Source: Owenweeksia sp. (GTDB lineage Bacteria; Bacteroidota; Bacteroidia; Flavobacteriales; Schleiferiaceae). From it: 64,000 bases of DNA. The stretch is from positions 62,001 to 126,000 of the forward strand of contig NZNV01000007.1 of assembly GCA_002695025.1 (NCBI GenBank), in the 5' to 3' direction. Made by a program: the position numbers and the translations under genes. Positions within the stretch are counted from its first letter, which is position 1, and each line of letters starts with the position of its first letter. Shown here in pieces: positions 41,459 to 49,669 of this stretch. The notes beneath the pieces were generated by a model. It did no database searches and was not told the origin of the DNA. It worked only from the letters and a program-made list of their open reading frames with translations.

Positions 41459-42058
41459 ATGTCACAGATTACCGAACCGATCGATACGGCCCATGACCGC
41501 ATAAAACTGCCCTTCACCTTTGATGTGGAAAAAATGAAGGAGGAGGTCAGCCAGTTTAAGCTGGAAGAATTCATCTATTATAATGTGGTACCTCTGCGGG
41601 CTCCCGCTCACACGGTGGACACCACGCTTCCCCCTCCTCCTCCAGCTGAGGACTATGCAGATGGTTCGTGGACGGAATGGATGGACACCAAGGAGCTTAT
41701 CTCATCTCCTTACCTGCTGAGCATTGTGGACATGTTCAGGGAAAAGACCAAGGTTACGCTGGTACGTATCTTACGCCTCGCCTCCGGCCAGATGGTAAAT
41801 GAACATACGGACCCTACCCTGGGCCTGCAGATCCACAAATCGGTTATACGGCTTACCATTCCGATTATCTCCAATGAAAACACTGAGTTTTTCCTGAATG
41901 GAAGTATTGTACCCATGCAGCCCGGTGAATGTTGGTACCTACGCCTTACCGACCCTCACAAGGTATTGAACCGCAGTTCTGGCGACCGCATCAATATGAC
42001 CATTGATATGATCCCCAACGAGTGGGTACAGCAACAAATACTGGAAAACGATAAATAG
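41459..42058 (+). CDS. Aspartyl/asparaginyl beta-hydroxylase-like 2OG oxygenase
   Basis: This 199-residue protein has VNEHTDP (His116 and Asp118), His167 in DPHKVLN and Arg177 in SGDRINM, the ligand order of Asp/Asn beta-hydroxylase-type 2-oxoglutarate enzymes. The segment APAHTVDTTLPPPPP is a Pro-rich linker near residue 50. It has no signal peptide. The substrate is unknown. Stop codons of this gene and the TrhA gene (42062) face each other almost directly. Confidence 0.82.
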   Translation: MSQITEPIDTAHDRIKLPFTFDVEKMKEEVSQFKLEEFIYYNVVPLRAPAHTVDTTLPPPPPAEDYADGSWTEWMDTKELISSPYLLSIVDMFREKTKVTLVRILRLASGQMVNEHTDPTLGLQIHKSVIRLTIPIISNENTEFFLNGSIVPMQPGECWYLRLTDPHKVLNRSSGDRINMTIDMIPNEWVQQQILENDK

Positions 42059-42061
42059 GAG

Positions 42062-42724
42062 TTACACTTCCAGGTAGCCGTAAATAGCCACAAAATGACA
42101 TATACTTCCGGCCAGCACCCATAGGTGCCAGATGGCATGGCTGTACCTGAGACGATCCCACATGAAAAAGATCACGCCCAGGGAGTAGCAGATACCTCCG
42201 GCCAGTATCCAATAAACCAAAGCAGGATCGGCATAATTGATCAGCGGTTTGGCGGCTATAAGGATCATCCACCCCATCAGGAGGTAAAAGATAGTAGAGA
42301 GCCAGTTGAAACGGCCAATGGAAAAGATCTTGAAAATAATGCCTAGTATGGCCAAAGTCCATATTCCGCCAAGGATAATGTACCGCCAGTCGCCAGGAAG
42401 CGCAAATAGGGCCACAGGGGTATAGGTACCGGCTATAAACAAGTAAATAGCCGTATGATCCATAAGGTGGAATGTATTCTTAAGCTTTACCCCGGCTTTA
42501 TAGGCGCTATGGTAGAGCGTGGAGGTAGAATAGGTCCATATAAGAGTAAGGCTGTAAATAGACACAGCCACCGTGTAAAGTGGGTTTCCCACTCGCAAAC
42601 CCTTGATTAAAAGCAATATGAACCCACCGATCCCCAATACCACTCCCAATCCATGAGTTATGATGTTGGCTATTTCTTCGGGATCGCTATACTCGCGATA
42701 GGTTTTTACGGGCTCTTCTGTCAT
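42062..42724 (-). CDS. trhA: Hemolysin III/TrhA-family membrane protein
   Basis: This 220-residue protein has seven hydrophobic segments and the family motifs ANIITHGLG at the start, LYHSAY near residue 70, MDHTAIYLFIAGTYTP and HAIWHLWVLAG near the end. The His and Asp residues match the zinc-type site of PAQR/hemolysin III proteins. It may be involved in membrane homeostasis. Confidence 0.88.
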   Translation of the reverse strand: MTEEPVKTYREYSDPEEIANIITHGLGVVLGIGGFILLLIKGLRVGNPLYTVAVSIYSLTLIWTYSTSTLYHSAYKAGVKLKNTFHLMDHTAIYLFIAGTYTPVALFALPGDWRYIILGGIWTLAILGIIFKIFSIGRFNWLSTIFYLLMGWMILIAAKPLINYADPALVYWILAGGICYSLGVIFFMWDRLRYSHAIWHLWVLAGSICHFVAIYGYLEV

Positions 42725-42763
42725 TTCGCAATAGTAAAGAATAAATACGGAGGATTATGGACT

Positions 42764-43339
42764 TTATTGCCAATCTGAAGCACTTCTGTCTTTCAGTTTA
42801 AAAGTTTGCTCCAACTGCCAACGCACGCCATCGTGTTTTAGAAGACCTACATTCAATACCCGGAATGAACCGGCAAAATCCTTGTTTCCGAATTCTTCCC
42901 AGGCAGCTTTGAATTGCGGCTTCCTGAGATCGCGAAAGGCAAGGGTAATATGCGGATGAAAGGCCCGGTCCCTGTAATTGGCGTTATCCAGCTTCCATTT
43001 TTTACGTGCTGTTTCCACTACCTGCTGTTGCAGCCTATCCAGGTTTTGATTGGGAACCACATCTATAAAGATCACCCGGGGTGGAAAAGCTCCGAAATTC
43101 TTTAAATGAACGCTAAAGGGGGAGCAGGAATCCGCCAGTTCCTCCAAACCGGAAACTAAAAGGTTTAACTTCTTAGTTCTCCAACGGAAGGGCATGTGCA
43201 GGGTAATGTGAGGTGGTGAATTCAGGGAAGCCTTGCTGTTGTATCCCTTTGCAAAGTATTCTTTAAGGGTATTCAGCTGACCTGCTAAAGGCTCCGGAGG
43301 AATAAGTGCAATAAAATAGAGGGCTTCATCGGGTTTCAT
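42764..43339 (-). CDS. 2'-5' RNA ligase-like phosphodiesterase family protein
   Basis: This 191-residue protein has the two HxT motifs of the 2H superfamily: PPHITLHMP (His44, Thr46) and HPHITLAF (His130, Thr132). The spacing is normal. The role in RNA repair or nucleotide phosphodiester cleavage is a family inference. The stop of the 43354 gene is 14 bases upstream of its start. Confidence 0.85.
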   Translation of the reverse strand: MKPDEALYFIALIPPEPLAGQLNTLKEYFAKGYNSKASLNSPPHITLHMPFRWRTKKLNLLVSGLEELADSCSPFSVHLKNFGAFPPRVIFIDVVPNQNLDRLQQQVVETARKKWKLDNANYRDRAFHPHITLAFRDLRKPQFKAAWEEFGNKDFAGSFRVLNVGLLKHDGVRWQLEQTFKLKDRSASDWQ

Positions 43340-43353
43340 ACCAAATACCGCAA

Positions 43354-44946
43354 CTAGTAGAACACCAGTCCCTTCTCCTTTTCAAAAGGTTGAACGTAGC
43401 TCCTGATGCAGTACCTCCTCCAATCCAGGCAAACCTCTTTCAGCATGTGTTCCAGTTGTTGCTTGTCATCGGTCAGGATCTCAGCGTCTTCCATATCCGA
43501 GGGACTCACATCCAGGTAGTAGGAACTCAATTCGGTGGTTTCCTCCTCAAAGGTAGAAGCCGTTTTGGGTACGCTGAGCTTATCCATTTTGTGAAGATCA
43601 TTTTCTTTACATAGAAAGAGAATACTGCGCTCAATACTATCCGTAGTATCGGTGGGAACCACCTTCACCTCATAACCAGACTCTACCAGCGTTTTACACA
43701 AACTTCTGGCGCCTAACCCTTTATCACCTTCCCAGTTACCATGAAAGTTAATCACCAGCAAACCATCTTCCTTAAGAAGGGAACGGATCTTCTCTAAGGA
43801 CTCAAGGGTAAGAACATGCCCCGGTATGCTTTCACCCGCAAAGGTATCTACGAAAATACTGTTGTATTTTTCATCGGTGGTCTCCGTATAATGCCGGGCA
43901 TCATCAATAATAATGTTCAGGTTGGAATTCCCCCGATTCCGCCCAATGAAATAGCGCTCCGCAGACCGGGCAATCCCGGCATCGATCTCCACGAAATCCA
44001 TCTGCAGATCTTTATTGGAACCCATGATATTATAGATAAGACCGGCACCCAGGCCCAACACCAGCATCCTACCCTCTGCGCCCTGGCTTTCCAGGATAGG
44101 TTTAAGCAGTGTTTGGTATTCCAGGTAACTCCTTTGTGGATCATTAATATTAATGATGCCCTGAAGGGTATTATTGATCAGCTGCATCCGCAGCACCTCC
44201 ATTTTGCCATTCACCATAAATTCAGACTGTACCACCTTAACCTGTCCCAAAAGGCCTTCAGAAGCATACAATATCTTATTACTATTATTGGCTTTCAGCA
44301 GGTTATGACTCATCATCAGGACAAGCAACAGTAAAACAGCTCCGCCACCGGATTTTAAACGGCCGTAAGGGAAAAGGAACGAAAGTCCAAATAGTACGGC
44401 TCCCATAATATAAAAACTAATGGAAATACCCACTTCGGGCAGCATATACAAACCAAACAATAAGGCACCTACTATTCCGCCCACCGTTGAAACTGAAAAA
44501 ATTCGGCCGGAAGAAAGCCCGGTGATCTTTAGCTTTTGATCAATGAGATGCACCAGCACCGGACTCAACGTACCCAAAAGGAAAAGAGTTGGGAACAGCA
44601 CCAGCAAAAGGGAGGTGATGAGCCCCGGGTAATATCCCAGGTACATGGTCCACTCTAAAAGGCGAGTGGTAAACAAAGGCAAGAGAGCCAGCCATATCCC
44701 GGTAATGCCGAGTATCACTCCTACATTAGCTTTCCCTTTTCGGCACAACACCCCACCAAAAAAGTAGCCTCCGGCCAGTCCGAGAAGGGTGATACCCAGC
44801 ACAAAAGACCAACTGGTAATGGAAGCCCCGAATACCGGGCTCACCATACGTGCGGAAAGTATTTCGGTAGCCATTACGGCCATCCCCTCAAAAAAAGTAA
44901 CAAACATTATTTTCCCCACGCTGGAGGAACTGGATTCATTAGTCAT
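43354..44946 (-). CDS. Membrane-bound spermidine synthase-like protein
   Basis: The ATG at 44946 (MTNESSSSSVGKIMF) is chosen; the frame is open 13 codons upstream. The N-terminal half (~200 residues) has six hydrophobic segments beginning with MATEILSARMVSPVFG; the C-terminal half is a Rossmann-like aminopropyltransferase domain with GLGAGLIYNI near residue 295, VEIDAGIA and DDARHYT. This is the fused-membrane SpeE-like architecture. Polyamine synthesis is likely, but many such proteins have no proven activity. Confidence 0.82.
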   Translation of the reverse strand: MTNESSSSSVGKIMFVTFFEGMAVMATEILSARMVSPVFGASITSWSFVLGITLLGLAGGYFFGGVLCRKGKANVGVILGITGIWLALLPLFTTRLLEWTMYLGYYPGLITSLLLVLFPTLFLLGTLSPVLVHLIDQKLKITGLSSGRIFSVSTVGGIVGALLFGLYMLPEVGISISFYIMGAVLFGLSFLFPYGRLKSGGGAVLLLLVLMMSHNLLKANNSNKILYASEGLLGQVKVVQSEFMVNGKMEVLRMQLINNTLQGIININDPQRSYLEYQTLLKPILESQGAEGRMLVLGLGAGLIYNIMGSNKDLQMDFVEIDAGIARSAERYFIGRNRGNSNLNIIIDDARHYTETTDEKYNSIFVDTFAGESIPGHVLTLESLEKIRSLLKEDGLLVINFHGNWEGDKGLGARSLCKTLVESGYEVKVVPTDTTDSIERSILFLCKENDLHKMDKLSVPKTASTFEEETTELSSYYLDVSPSDMEDAEILTDDKQQLEHMLKEVCLDWRRYCIRSYVQPFEKEKGLVFY

Positions 44947-45188
44947 GGTTATCGAATGGAAGCTAAATATACACGTATTTCCCAAGCTGGGGATTTGAAG
45001 ATAACCAATACATAGCTAACCCTCATTTTTTTGAAATACTCTCCTTTAAGGAGTTAAACTAAAACGATCAACTGCATGAAACTTTTCTTAGCCTACATAT
45101 TTATGGCTTAATTTTCCGAGGATCGCGAAGGTTATTCCAAATCATATAAACATTTGTTATACCATGCGATAAGGCGGCTCAAAGAGCC

Positions 45189-45215
45189 TTTTTCCGGCAC
45201 TACTTGCCGGAAAAA
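45189..45215. other. 11-bp inverted repeat at the SDR stop codon
   Basis: TTTTTCCGGCA-CTACT-TGCCGGAAAAA, overlapping the stop codon of the minus-strand gene at 45200. A second hairpin (GGCTC-AAA-GAGCC) lies just beyond. These probably act as the transcript end. Confidence 0.6.
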
Positions 45216-46009
45216 GCCCCCATGCGTTTTACAATCAAGTTTACTGCGCGCTGGGGTGCCAGGCGATAGAAGAAGTCGAGCATTTGGGCATCTTTTCCTA
45301 CCATAACCCGGTATTTGTTCTTTTCGATCGCCCGCACCATCACTTTTGCGGCTTCGTCTGCCGGCATCGCCATCTTACTGACCTCATCGTTCTTTTGGGA
45401 CGCTTCAAACTGCGGTGACTGAACACCGGAATTGGAGGTGATATCGGTATTGACTGCTCCGGGATGGATAACGGTGACCCCTACCTGGGTATCCTTCAAC
45501 TCGGCATATAAGCCCTCGGTAAGGAGTTTTACCGCAGCTTTGGAAGCCCCGTAAAAAGTCTGCCCGGGAAAAGGTATAAAACCACCCATGCTGGAGACAT
45601 TGGCAATATGGGCTTCCGGACGCTTTAGTAAATGGGGCAGGAATGATTTACACATATACAGGGTGCCATAAAAGTTGATGTTCATCACTCGCTCAATGTG
45701 CTCATAATCCAGATCATTCACATCAGTAAAGGGTTGGATGATACCAGCATTGTTAATGATAGCATCCACCGCTCCGTGTGCAGCTATCACCTTTGCAGGA
45801 AAAGCTTCTACCGCTGCACGGTCCGCAATATTCAGAACATGGGTACTTACGTCTCCTTTACCGGCCAGCTCAACGGTTTTGGCCATACCCGCTTCGTTAA
45901 CGTCTGCAATGGCTACTCTTGCTCCTTTCTTTACCAGCTGTATGACCAGTTCCCTTCCAATGCCACTACCGCCCCCGGTAACCACTATTACTTTTGCTGT
46001 TACTTGCAT
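45200..46009 (-). CDS. Short-chain dehydrogenase/reductase (SDR)
   Basis: This 269-residue protein has TGGGSGIGREL near residue 12, NNAG near 87, and the catalytic Ser (ANVSSMGGF) and Tyr-Lys (YGASKAA). The Asp-rich strand end AIADVNEAG suggests NAD preference over NADP. It differs from the SDR at 32998 in lacking the C-terminal GGxYxxDGG motif. It has no adjacent regulator. Confidence 0.87.
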   Translation of the reverse strand: MQVTAKVIVVTGGGSGIGRELVIQLVKKGARVAIADVNEAGMAKTVELAGKGDVSTHVLNIADRAAVEAFPAKVIAAHGAVDAIINNAGIIQPFTDVNDLDYEHIERVMNINFYGTLYMCKSFLPHLLKRPEAHIANVSSMGGFIPFPGQTFYGASKAAVKLLTEGLYAELKDTQVGVTVIHPGAVNTDITSNSGVQSPQFEASQKNDEVSKMAMPADEAAKVMVRAIEKNKYRVMVGKDAQMLDFFYRLAPQRAVNLIVKRMGAFSGK

Positions 46010-46470
46010 TGCAAATCGTTTTAAGGGTTATTCTTCACCAAATCCTCCCTGGCTATATACAAAAACGCATCTGCAAGACCAGGAATACAATCCTCAAACC
46101 TGCAGCAAGCTCCCTTTCTACGTTTTGACTTATCACTAACTCAAAGTACCATCCCATTTTGTTGCCTTATAGTAGACGGCCTGTATGATTGCTCAGGGTT
46201 TCACGTCCAGGCAACAACTATTTTACCCCACTAATTTACTGAATAAGAAGTAACTACACACACAGAAATACGGTACAAACCAATTTTACGGGGAGACAGC
46301 CCATGATATACTGTACACAACCAGGGTTTCCTACAAGACGTAAACAGAAAAGGAAAACCAGGACCCGGGCCTAAGCTGAAAAATACCGCTTACTGTTTTT
46401 CAGGTCCCGGAAGGCAAAAGCATAAAAAATACAATGGACTTCTCTTTTTGGATTACCGGAACCAAACTAA
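46010..46470. other. Gene-free region upstream of the SDR gene and downstream of the tRNA genes
   Basis: No supported gene. At the right edge lies the terminator 46471-46499. Nothing else is recognised. Confidence 0.5.
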
Positions 46471-46499
46471 AAAAGCCGAAACCTCTGGCTCCGGCTTTT
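46471..46499. terminator. Bidirectional hairpin after the tRNA genes
   Basis: AAAAGCCG...CGGCTTTT stem; on the minus strand a T-run follows. It ends the tRNA transcript. Confidence 0.8.
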
Positions 46500-46505
46500 G
46501 ATCAG

Positions 46506-46580
46506 TGAGACATACTGGATTCGAACCAGTGACCCCTACCCTGTCAAGGTAGTGCTCTGAACCAACTGAGCTAATGTCTC
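46506..46580 (-). tRNA. tRNA-Val (anticodon GAC)
   Basis: Read on the minus strand it has acceptor arms GAGACAT/ATGTCTC, D-arm TTAGCTCAGTTGG, anticodon stem CTACC/GGTAG with loop TTGACAG, and TPsiC arm CTGGTTCGAATCCAG. The discriminator base is A. The anticodon loop matches that of the valine GAC tRNA of E. coli. Confidence 0.93.
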
Positions 46581-46600
46581 TCTTACAAACGTCTTAAATT

Positions 46601-46628
46601 AAAAAAAGCCTTGTTAAAACAAGGCTTT
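46601..46628 (-). terminator. Terminator between the two tRNA genes
   Basis: Stem AAAGCCTTGTT/AACAAGGCTTT with a two-base loop; on the minus strand it is followed by a T-run. It lies between the two valine tRNA genes. Confidence 0.8.
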
Positions 46629-46636
46629 GATTTGGG

Positions 46637-46711
46637 TGGGCGCTGAGAGATTCGAACTCCCGACCCCCTCGGTGTAAACGAGGTGCTCTGAACCAGCTGA
46701 GCTAAGCGCCC
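46637..46711 (-). tRNA. tRNA-Val (anticodon TAC)
   Basis: Acceptor arms GGGCGCT/AGCGCCC, D-arm TTAGCTCAGCTGG, anticodon stem CCTCG/CGAGG with loop TTTACAC (anticodon TAC), TPsiC arm AGTTCGAATCTCT. The discriminator is A. Adjacent to the other valine tRNA, so the pair may be one transcript partly terminated between them. Confidence 0.93.
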
Positions 46712-46775
46712 CAAAACGGACGGCAAATATACACGTTTTTTCAAGTCGCAAAAATATTCTTAAAAAAATTTGCGT

Positions 46776-48725
46776 CTAGAATTTTACGATCCTGAATTCC
46801 GTCCTTCGGTTCAGTTGATGTTTGTCTTCACTGCAGTCCACACCATCCTCACATTCATTGGTGAGCTGTGATTCTCCATAACCCTGGCCGAAGATTCGCT
46901 CTTCTGAAACACCCCTGCTTACGATATACTCCCGCGAGCTTTTAGCACGTCTTTGTGAGAGATCTGAGTTGTATTGATTGTTACCCCTGGAATCGGTATG
47001 ACTGGCCACCTCTATGACCATAGTAGGATTCTCCTTCATCACACGTACAATTTTATCCAGCTCAATAGCCGCATCAGGACGGATATTGGCCTTGTCGTAA
47101 TCAAAATAGATAGGGTTGATTTGAATGGCTTTTCCGTTGATCTTGGTCACCTTACCGAGATCCTTGGAAAGCGGAAGATTGATCCGGGCTGTTCCAGGCG
47201 GTAACGTTTCCATGGTAACCACCTTCCGCAAGCTGGCATATTCCGGATAGGAGGTAATAAAACGCAGTTCACCGGCATAGGCATTACGATCAGTACGGTA
47301 CATCCCGGAATCATTGGTCTGTACTGCATCGATGAGCTTCCCGTCACGGGTAAAGATGTTCACCACAGCCTCATTTAAACCTTCACCGGTAACCTGGTCG
47401 TACACAAACACCTCCAATTGAGGCAGTTTTGGCTCCTCCTTAGGTGGCTCGGGTTTTTCCAGCACCTTAAAGCGCATAATATCATCGCGACCTACTCCAC
47501 CGCTACGATTGGTTGAAAAATATCCTTCCTCTTCCTTATCGTTCAGCACAAACCCAAAATCATCCTTCACATCGTTAATGGGATATCCCAGGTTTACCGG
47601 GCTGGTAAACCCATTGTCAGTTGGGGCGGCCATAAAAATGTCCAGACCACCCAAACCTAAATGGCCGTTACTGGCAAAATAAAGTTCACCATTATTGGAA
47701 ATATAGGGAAAGGCTTCATCACCGCTGGTATTGACATTAGGTCCCAGGTTTTTGGGTTTGGACCACCCCAGGATGGTTTTTTCAGTCACATAAATATCCA
47801 TACCTCCCTGGCCTCCTGGCTGATCTGAAGCAAAATAAATCTTCTGCCCATCAGCGGTAAGTGCTGGGTGTTCACAACTGTATTCCAAAGAGTTGAAGTC
47901 CAATGATTCCGGATCGGTCCACACCTCAGTCCCATCGGTTAGGGTAACCTTACGGGCAGTATAGATCATGAGGTTTGTGGTGGAGTTGGTACCGGTTAAG
48001 CGTTTATTTCCACGTGAAGAATTTCGGGTAAAATAAATGCGCTTCAGATCCTTGGAGAAGGTTACCGGCCCTTCATGCCAGTTACCGTTGAATTCCGGTA
48101 GCGGATTAGCATCGATCAGGTCTCCATCGTCCTGACGATCGGAAACATAGAGATCGATATAGGGCATTTCATTCCAGGAGTGTTTACGGCTTACCAGTAA
48201 TCCCTGCGGGCGATTGGTGGCAAATACTATCTTTTGTCCGTAATACATGGGGCTGAAGTCATCGTACTCCGAGTTCACACTCACTCTGAATACCTGGTAA
48301 CGCTCCTTATCCGTCAGTAGATCTCTCACCTTTTCGGTAGAGTAATCCTTATAGGCTTTGGAGCGGGTATCCTTGGGCATTTTTTCGATATACTTATCAA
48401 ACCAGCCTTTGGCAGCCTCATGTTTATTATTACTCTCCAGCATTTTGCCGTAGTAGAAATAATTGACCGGGTCGGTATTCTTCATGGCAACACCTTTGGC
48501 GTACCATTTTTCAGCATTCTCATAATCGCCTAACAAACGATAGGATTCGGCCAGGCGCATTACAATGTGTTGCTCTTTGGTGGGGTTAGCCTTTAAAGCA
48601 TGCTCATAGGCCTTTACAGCTTCGGTATATTTAAAGTTGGCGAAATCCTCATCGGCTTGCTTTAACTGCGCAAATGACGAACTACAGGTAAGCAGAAAAC
48701 CAACAATAAGAAACAATCTTTTCAT
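46776..48725 (-). CDS. OmpA/PD40 outer membrane protein of a T9SS adhesin operon
   Basis: The ATG at 48725 gives a signal peptide (MKRLFLIVGFLLTCSSSFA). The ~650-residue protein has TPR-like repeats (about residues 25-120), a PD40-type beta propeller (150-430; repeated IYFASxxP segments), a short carboxypeptidase-regulatory-like domain (450-530) and an OmpA peptidoglycan-binding domain at the end (IYFDYDKANIRPDA, then VEVASHTDSRG and LSQRRAKSS). It probably anchors the adhesin system to peptidoglycan, as with PorE-like proteins of T9SS. The gene lies 10 bases downstream of the PorP/SprF gene. Confidence 0.85.
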   Translation of the reverse strand: MKRLFLIVGFLLTCSSSFAQLKQADEDFANFKYTEAVKAYEHALKANPTKEQHIVMRLAESYRLLGDYENAEKWYAKGVAMKNTDPVNYFYYGKMLESNNKHEAAKGWFDKYIEKMPKDTRSKAYKDYSTEKVRDLLTDKERYQVFRVSVNSEYDDFSPMYYGQKIVFATNRPQGLLVSRKHSWNEMPYIDLYVSDRQDDGDLIDANPLPEFNGNWHEGPVTFSKDLKRIYFTRNSSRGNKRLTGTNSTTNLMIYTARKVTLTDGTEVWTDPESLDFNSLEYSCEHPALTADGQKIYFASDQPGGQGGMDIYVTEKTILGWSKPKNLGPNVNTSGDEAFPYISNNGELYFASNGHLGLGGLDIFMAAPTDNGFTSPVNLGYPINDVKDDFGFVLNDKEEEGYFSTNRSGGVGRDDIMRFKVLEKPEPPKEEPKLPQLEVFVYDQVTGEGLNEAVVNIFTRDGKLIDAVQTNDSGMYRTDRNAYAGELRFITSYPEYASLRKVVTMETLPPGTARINLPLSKDLGKVTKINGKAIQINPIYFDYDKANIRPDAAIELDKIVRVMKENPTMVIEVASHTDSRGNNQYNSDLSQRRAKSSREYIVSRGVSEERIFGQGYGESQLTNECEDGVDCSEDKHQLNRRTEFRIVKF

Positions 48726-48735
48726 AGGGTATTGT

Positions 48736-49665
48736 CTAGAAATAACGGGGCGACTTGATCTTCTTGGCATCGTTGAAGATGAAATCATAGGTTATGGATA
48801 TTTCGTGAGATCCGGAGTTGTAATCCTGAAGCTCAGTCAACGTAAAATCATAGGAATAACCCACTTTCAGCTGGGGTGTAAAGTTGTAATCCAGAAGGAT
48901 TCCCAGGGATTCCTGGTAGCGGTAGTAACCGCCAATCCAGAATTTATCGGCAAAGATGAAAGAGCCGGTAACATCCAATGAATTGGGTGCCCCCTCTACC
49001 AAACGTGCCAATACAGAAGGTCTGAATTTTAAATTCGGATTAAGCTCCAACACTACCCCTGCAATAGCAAAGTAGTGACGTTTTTCGGTAACCTCAAACA
49101 CTTCCCCGGAAGGCAGATCATCCGCATACAAAACGTTTTGCACCAATTTAGGACTACTCAAGCCCAGGTAGAATTTTGGGGTATAGTAGTACACTCCAAA
49201 GCCCAGGTTAGGCAAAATACGGCTGGTATTCTGGCTATAGGCATCATCACCCTGGGCACCAGTAGCTACGTCAGTAAGATTGGATCGGAAGAAATTCAAA
49301 CCCAGTTTAATACCTCCTGCCAGGTAACCATTGCTGGTGAGTTTTACCCTACCACTCAGATCACCATACAACCCGGTGCTACTGGTAGGACCTATCTTAT
49401 CATGTACTACCGAAAACCCGAAGCCCAGGTTTTCATTAACCAGGGGACCGTGAATAGTCAGTGTTTGCGTAGTAGGCGCCCCGTCAATACCCACCCACTG
49501 GCTGCGGTGAAGCAGACCAATGGTAAGCGCATCGCGACTTCCTGCATAAGCCGGGTTTACCGAGAGCATATTATTACGGTACTGAGTATACAAGGGATCC
49601 TGCTGGGCAAGCATGCTACCCCCCAGACTGATACCCAACAGTCCTGTAATGATTAGTTTTTTCAT
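48736..49665 (-). CDS. PorP/SprF-family T9SS outer membrane protein
   Basis: This 309-residue protein has a signal peptide (LLGISLGGSMLAQQ) and then the PorP/SprF start DPLYTQYRNNMLSVNPAYAGSRD, followed by beta-strand-rich sequence closing in KSPRYF. PorP/SprF proteins help the T9SS export and dock proteins that carry a type B CTD. It lies between such an adhesin (4 bases upstream) and an OmpA protein. Confidence 0.92.
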   Translation of the reverse strand: MKKLIITGLLGISLGGSMLAQQDPLYTQYRNNMLSVNPAYAGSRDALTIGLLHRSQWVGIDGAPTTQTLTIHGPLVNENLGFGFSVVHDKIGPTSSTGLYGDLSGRVKLTSNGYLAGGIKLGLNFFRSNLTDVATGAQGDDAYSQNTSRILPNLGFGVYYYTPKFYLGLSSPKLVQNVLYADDLPSGEVFEVTEKRHYFAIAGVVLELNPNLKFRPSVLARLVEGAPNSLDVTGSFIFADKFWIGGYYRYQESLGILLDYNFTPQLKVGYSYDFTLTELQDYNSGSHEISITYDFIFNDAKKIKSPRYF

Positions 49666-49669
49666 TGCA

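Noticed and set aside
41161-41465. Two overlapping short frames (97 codons plus, 66 codons minus) between the LruC and oxygenase genes
   Set aside because: They overlap each other and neighbouring gene ends, have no family features, and lie where promoters are expected.
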